Source: Euryarchaeota archaeon UBA439 (GTDB lineage: Archaea; Thermoplasmatota; Poseidoniia; Poseidoniales; Thalassarchaeaceae). From it: a stretch of 26,693 nt of DNA. The translations under genes were made by a program, and so were the position numbers. Shown here piece by piece: positions 24,255 through 26,693 of the stretch. The notes beneath the pieces were generated by a model. The model was not told the origin of the DNA and did no database searches. It worked only from the letters and a program-made list of their open reading frames with translations. The DNA is taken from positions 13,447 through 40,139 of the forward strand of contig DANB01000002.1 of assembly GCA_002497245.1 (NCBI GenBank), in the 5' to 3' direction. The number at the start of each line of letters is the position of its first letter. Position 1 is the stretch's first letter.

Positions 24255-24953
24255 ATGACCATGATTGTGGTAGCAATTGGAGGTAGTTTATTACGTCCAG
24301 AAGTGGAAGAAAAACATGTATGGTTAGATCATTTAATCACAATTGTAAGAGAACGAGTTGCAGCAGGAGATAGATTGGGATTAGTCATTGGAGGTGGTGC
24401 TCCGGCAAGAGAAGGAATATCATTAGCAAAACCATTAATTGATGATGACTACCACTTAGATAAGATTGGGATTGCTGCAACTAGACTAAATGCAACAATA
24501 ATCAGAGAAGCTCTTACTGAGGCAAGTATTTCTGTTTCTGGAATTATACCAACAAGTGTGAACGAGGCAGCGCAATTACTTGAAGAAAGGCCTGTAGTTG
24601 TAATGGGAGGCACTGAGCCCGGACATACTACTGATGCAGTAGCTATCAGATTGGCAATAGCAGTAAATGCAAGTAAGTGTATTATTGCCACCAATGTTGA
24701 AAAAGTGTTCAGTGAAGACCCTAGAAAAAATCCAAATGCTAAATCATTTGACATCCTTACTCATGAAGAACTACAACAAATCGTTGGCCCAGCAGAACAT
24801 AAAGAGGCAGGGAAATCAAGCGTAGTGGACCCTATTGCAGTTTTAGAAGCAACAAAGGCAAATCTAGAACTTAATATAATTGATGGGAGAAAAATAGAAC
24901 GAATCAAGCATACAATTCTAGGTTCAGATTTTGAAGGGACAAAGATTTCTTAG
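24255..24953 (+). CDS. pyrH: UMP kinase, archaeal type
   Basis: The protein has 232 residues in the amino acid kinase fold. It phosphorylates UMP to UDP with ATP. The glycine-rich loops are AIGGSLL (7-13) and VIGGGAPARE (44-53), followed by VVMGGTEPGHTTDAVAIRLA, the segment typical of archaeal UMP kinases, and ATNVEKVFSEDPRKNPNAK in the ATP-binding part. The protein is shorter at the N-terminus than many bacterial PyrH proteins, as in other archaea. A second ATG six bases downstream is possible. It is the first gene of a plus-strand run whose next member starts 11 bases later. Confidence 0.93.
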   Translation: MTMIVVAIGGSLLRPEVEEKHVWLDHLITIVRERVAAGDRLGLVIGGGAPAREGISLAKPLIDDDYHLDKIGIAATRLNATIIREALTEASISVSGIIPTSVNEAAQLLEERPVVVMGGTEPGHTTDAVAIRLAIAVNASKCIIATNVEKVFSEDPRKNPNAKSFDILTHEELQQIVGPAEHKEAGKSSVVDPIAVLEATKANLELNIIDGRKIERIKHTILGSDFEGTKIS

Positions 24954-24964
24954 GAGAGGGGAAA

Positions 24965-25273
24965 ATGAGTAGGTCGGAAAAAATTGCTAAAATGGCTACA
25001 ACAACAGCTAGTCAAGCAAAACAAAATTCAACTATATCAAAAAAAAGGAAAAAGGCGAGGAAAGGGGTTTTATTCGAAGCACACAAACATTGTGTAGAAT
25101 GTTCCATCCCAATACCGTTGAGTAATGAGTCTTTGATTTGCGATGATGATGATTGTCGAATTAATCAAGAGAGAAAGGAAAAATCGAGAAAAAGGCTCTC
25201 AATTCTACTTTATGTAGGAATTGGTATTTTTATTATACCAATATTAATACAACTCATAGGGGCGTTAAATTAA
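24965..25273 (+). CDS. DUF2116-like zinc-ribbon protein with a C-terminal membrane helix
   Basis: The protein has 102 residues. Residues 1-40 are basic and Ser/Thr-rich. A CxxC...C...C cluster follows (C43, C46, C59, C64) in the pattern HKHCVECSIPIPLSNESLIC, which likely binds zinc. A charged linker leads to one hydrophobic helix at 79-100. The order matches archaeal DUF2116-type proteins of unknown function. The ribbon would face the cytoplasm if the tail is inserted C-terminus out. A strong GGAGAGG ribosome site precedes the ATG, and the gene lies 11 bases after UMP kinase. No function can be assigned. Confidence 0.75.
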   Translation: MSRSEKIAKMATTTASQAKQNSTISKKRKKARKGVLFEAHKHCVECSIPIPLSNESLICDDDDCRINQERKEKSRKRLSILLYVGIGIFIIPILIQLIGALN

Positions 25274-25300
25274 ATTGAGAGATTTATAGTAGTGATTATT

Positions 25301-25897
25301 ATGATGGTTAGGATACTCTCAATACTTCCCGGATTTGTAGGAGTATTATGCGTAATTCTCCTGCTGGGGAGCGTTACAGGAATTAGTCTTCCTGAAGAAA
25401 GGAGTGCAATTGACATGGTTCCTTGTGAATTTGAAGACCCTGAACTTTGCCTTATTGCAATGACTGGAGATGATATTTCGCCACCATTGATTTTTGGAAT
25501 ACTAAATATCGATTTACAAATTAATTGGCAAAAAAGTGAGGATTCATGGTTTGCAGTAGTAGAGAGTGAGGCAGCGATTGTCTGCCCTCCAGATGAAGAA
25601 ACCTTACTAACTGACTGCACGGTAAAAGATGTTGAGAATTATATTATAGTTGGAGGTTCTGATGAAATTGATGGAGAAATAAACTGGAATATTAAGACTG
25701 ATGATTACAGGATAATATCAGGTGGAAGAGAAGGGGCAGATGTTGGAGATCAGCAAGTTCTAACGACAAATGTTGAAATAAGTCTTAATTGGTTTGTAGA
25801 GATAATTCTAGCTTTAGTATCATTAACATTATTTCTGGGAGCAGGTGAAATGGCTTTTCCAATAAAGAAATTATTTCAGAAGTTTAGGGATAGTTGA
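25301..25897 (+). CDS. Unrecognised membrane protein with two TM helices
   Basis: The protein has 198 residues from ATG at 25301; an in-frame GTG nine bases earlier is possible but is part of the likely ribosome site GTGATT. Residues about 5-27 form an N-terminal hydrophobic segment (signal or anchor) and about 163-182 a C-terminal helix, followed by a basic cytoplasmic end (KKLFQKFRDS). The middle 135 residues are acidic and contain four Cys in two pairs (PCEFEDPELC and VCPPDEETLLTDC), which could form disulfides outside the cell. I recognise no family. It follows the zinc-ribbon gene by 27 bases and is probably co-transcribed. Confidence 0.7.
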   Translation: MMVRILSILPGFVGVLCVILLLGSVTGISLPEERSAIDMVPCEFEDPELCLIAMTGDDISPPLIFGILNIDLQINWQKSEDSWFAVVESEAAIVCPPDEETLLTDCTVKDVENYIIVGGSDEIDGEINWNIKTDDYRIISGGREGADVGDQQVLTTNVEISLNWFVEIILALVSLTLFLGAGEMAFPIKKLFQKFRDS

Positions 25898-25946
25898 GTG
25901 AATTAAGCATCGAGTAATTGAATAACATTGTTGAGTTCGGATAATC

Positions 25947-26063
25947 ATGAGTGAGAAATGCACCAACTGTGGAACCTACATCGATATTAGTGGATTGCAG
26001 AAGTCTTACGGAGGATATGACCTATACTGTAAAACCTGTGGACATACTTGGCACATAAACTAA
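25947..26063 (+). CDS. 38-residue zinc-ribbon miniprotein
   Basis: The frame ATG to TAA encodes 38 residues with two CxxC knuckles, CTNC (C5, C8) and CKTC (C28, C31), separated by 19 residues, plus GHTWHIN at the end. This is the layout of a single zinc ribbon, as in small archaeal RPB9/TFS-like or transposon-independent Zn-ribbon proteins. No function can be assigned. A run of 38 codons with this exact spacing is unlikely by chance. The last four bases overlap the stop of the Nog1-like gene on the opposite strand. It lies 49 bases after the unrecognised membrane-protein gene and lacks a strong ribosome site. Confidence 0.65.
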   Translation: MSEKCTNCGTYIDISGLQKSYGGYDLYCKTCGHTWHIN

Positions 26064-26693
26064 TTATTCATTTCTCTTCTTTTTTCAATCTCATACTTAG
26101 TACCCAAAGGCTCCAAAGAATTTTCTTCTATATGCCAATTTTCGGGTAATATTAACGGATTATTGATATTATCGGCTCCAATCGTTTCAATTATTATATC
26201 TCTTAGTTCATCTATTCCTTCACCATTGATAGTTGAAATAAGATGTTGAGCATCTTCAGGTATTTCTTTGAGAAGATCTGATTTCGAATGAACTACAAGA
26301 ATTGGCCTCTCAGTAACCAACGATTTAATTTCATCAAGAAGGTTCAACTGCTCTTTCAAAGAAGAACCACCGGATTCACTGGCATCAATCAGTACTATCA
26401 GAATATCTCCTATATTTTCCAGTGCTGCAATTGCTTGCATTTCAATTAGGTTTCTTTCCTCCATAGGCCTATCTAATAATCCAGGAGTATCCACCATTTG
26501 GTATGAGCGTCGCCTATGCAAGAAATGGCCGAGATGCAGTTGTTTAGTAGTAAATGGATAGGAAGCCACTTCTGGTTCACCGGATGATAAGGCTCCAATT
26601 AAAGCAGATTTACCCACATTGGGAGACCCTGCAACAACAATCACAGGCTCATCAGAATCTACGGATGGAAGTTTTCTAAGTATTTCTCTAGCC
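26060..26693 (-). CDS. Nog1-like GTPase (N-terminus off window)
   Basis: The frame is open to the right edge. The visible part covers the GTPase domain and C-terminus, about 211 codons. It has the P-loop GSPNVGKSAL, then the phrase VASYPFTTKQLHLGHF (switch region), DTPGLLDRPMEERN (G3) and IEMQAIAALENI. This is the Nog1 signature; Nog1 acts in large ribosomal subunit assembly. The sequence before the P-loop, LRKLPSVDSDEP, matches the end of the Nog1 N-terminal domain, so the true start is beyond the window; a GTG at 26644 is not the start. The G4 motif reads SKSD where NKxD is usual. It converges with the 38-residue zinc-ribbon gene. Confidence 0.88.
   Translation of the reverse strand, partial: AREILRKLPSVDSDEPVIVVAGSPNVGKSALIGALSSGEPEVASYPFTTKQLHLGHFLHRRRSYQMVDTPGLLDRPMEERNLIEMQAIAALENIGDILIVLIDASESGGSSLKEQLNLLDEIKSLVTERPILVVHSKSDLLKEIPEDAQHLISTINGEGIDELRDIIIETIGADNINNPLILPENWHIEENSLEPLGTKYEIEKRREMNN

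Noticed and set aside
25270..25620. 116-residue minus-strand open frame
   Set aside because: It is antisense to the two-TM protein gene, Ser/Ile-rich and without motif or neighbour support.

Overview
This window looks like a piece of an AT-rich archaeal chromosome, most likely from a planktonic marine euryarchaeon of the Marine Group II / Poseidoniales type. The archaeal signature comes from an aRF1-type release factor (NIKS, YxCxxxF and GGQ motifs), an archaeal-type UMP kinase, a Nog1-type GTPase and a DUF2116-like zinc-ribbon membrane protein. The marine group II assignment is inference. It rests on the mix of archaeal information genes with bacterial-looking metabolic genes and on giant surface proteins carrying thrombospondin type 3 (TSP3) repeats and Ig-like domains. 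No database search was possible. Comparisons with Pseudomonas putida Bkd proteins are from memory.

Layout. (1) 1-10352, minus strand: two large surface proteins. The upstream gene (10352 to 7314) encodes a 1012-residue double-anchored membrane protein. The downstream gene (from 7235 to beyond the left edge) encodes a secreted protein of at least 2411 residues, with a signal peptide, about 18 calcium-binding TSP3 motifs, a transglutaminase-like domain and a long series of Ig-like domains. (2) 10398-10482: tRNA-Leu(TAA). (3) 10505-11669, minus strand: a pterin pair, dihydroneopterin aldolase (FolB) and a PTR1/FolM-type reductase. (4) 11770-19725, plus strand: lipA, then bkdA1, bkdA2, bkdB and lpdV, then lipB, then a CefD-like PLP enzyme. 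Most junctions overlap or are a few bases apart. ubiX follows 36 bases later. (5) 20345-21172: a divergent peroxiredoxin and thioredoxin-fold protein. (6) 21173-24156, minus strand: argS and aRF1. (7) 24255-26063, plus strand: UMP kinase, a zinc-ribbon membrane protein, an unrecognised two-TM protein and a 38-residue zinc-ribbon protein. (8) 26060 to the right edge, minus strand: the C-terminal part of a Nog1-like GTPase.

The most coherent system is region 4. It encodes a whole branched-chain 2-oxoacid dehydrogenase complex (E1alpha, E1beta, E2, E3) in the same gene order as the Pseudomonas bkd operon. It is flanked by both enzymes that make its lipoyl cofactor de novo (LipB attaches octanoate, LipA inserts sulfur). 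This raises the question of which octanoyl donor LipB uses in an archaeon. The region's E3 has Gly where the family has a near-invariant FAD-binding Asp.

Genes inside transcription units usually have a Shine-Dalgarno of the AGGTGA or GGAGG type 4 to 9 bases before the start. First genes generally lack one and may be leaderless. This rule moved several starts downstream (bkdB, lpdV, argS, folB) and supports two TTG starts (lipB and the giant secreted protein). No insertion sequence, phage gene, CRISPR array or gene-free stretch longer than 300 bases was seen.
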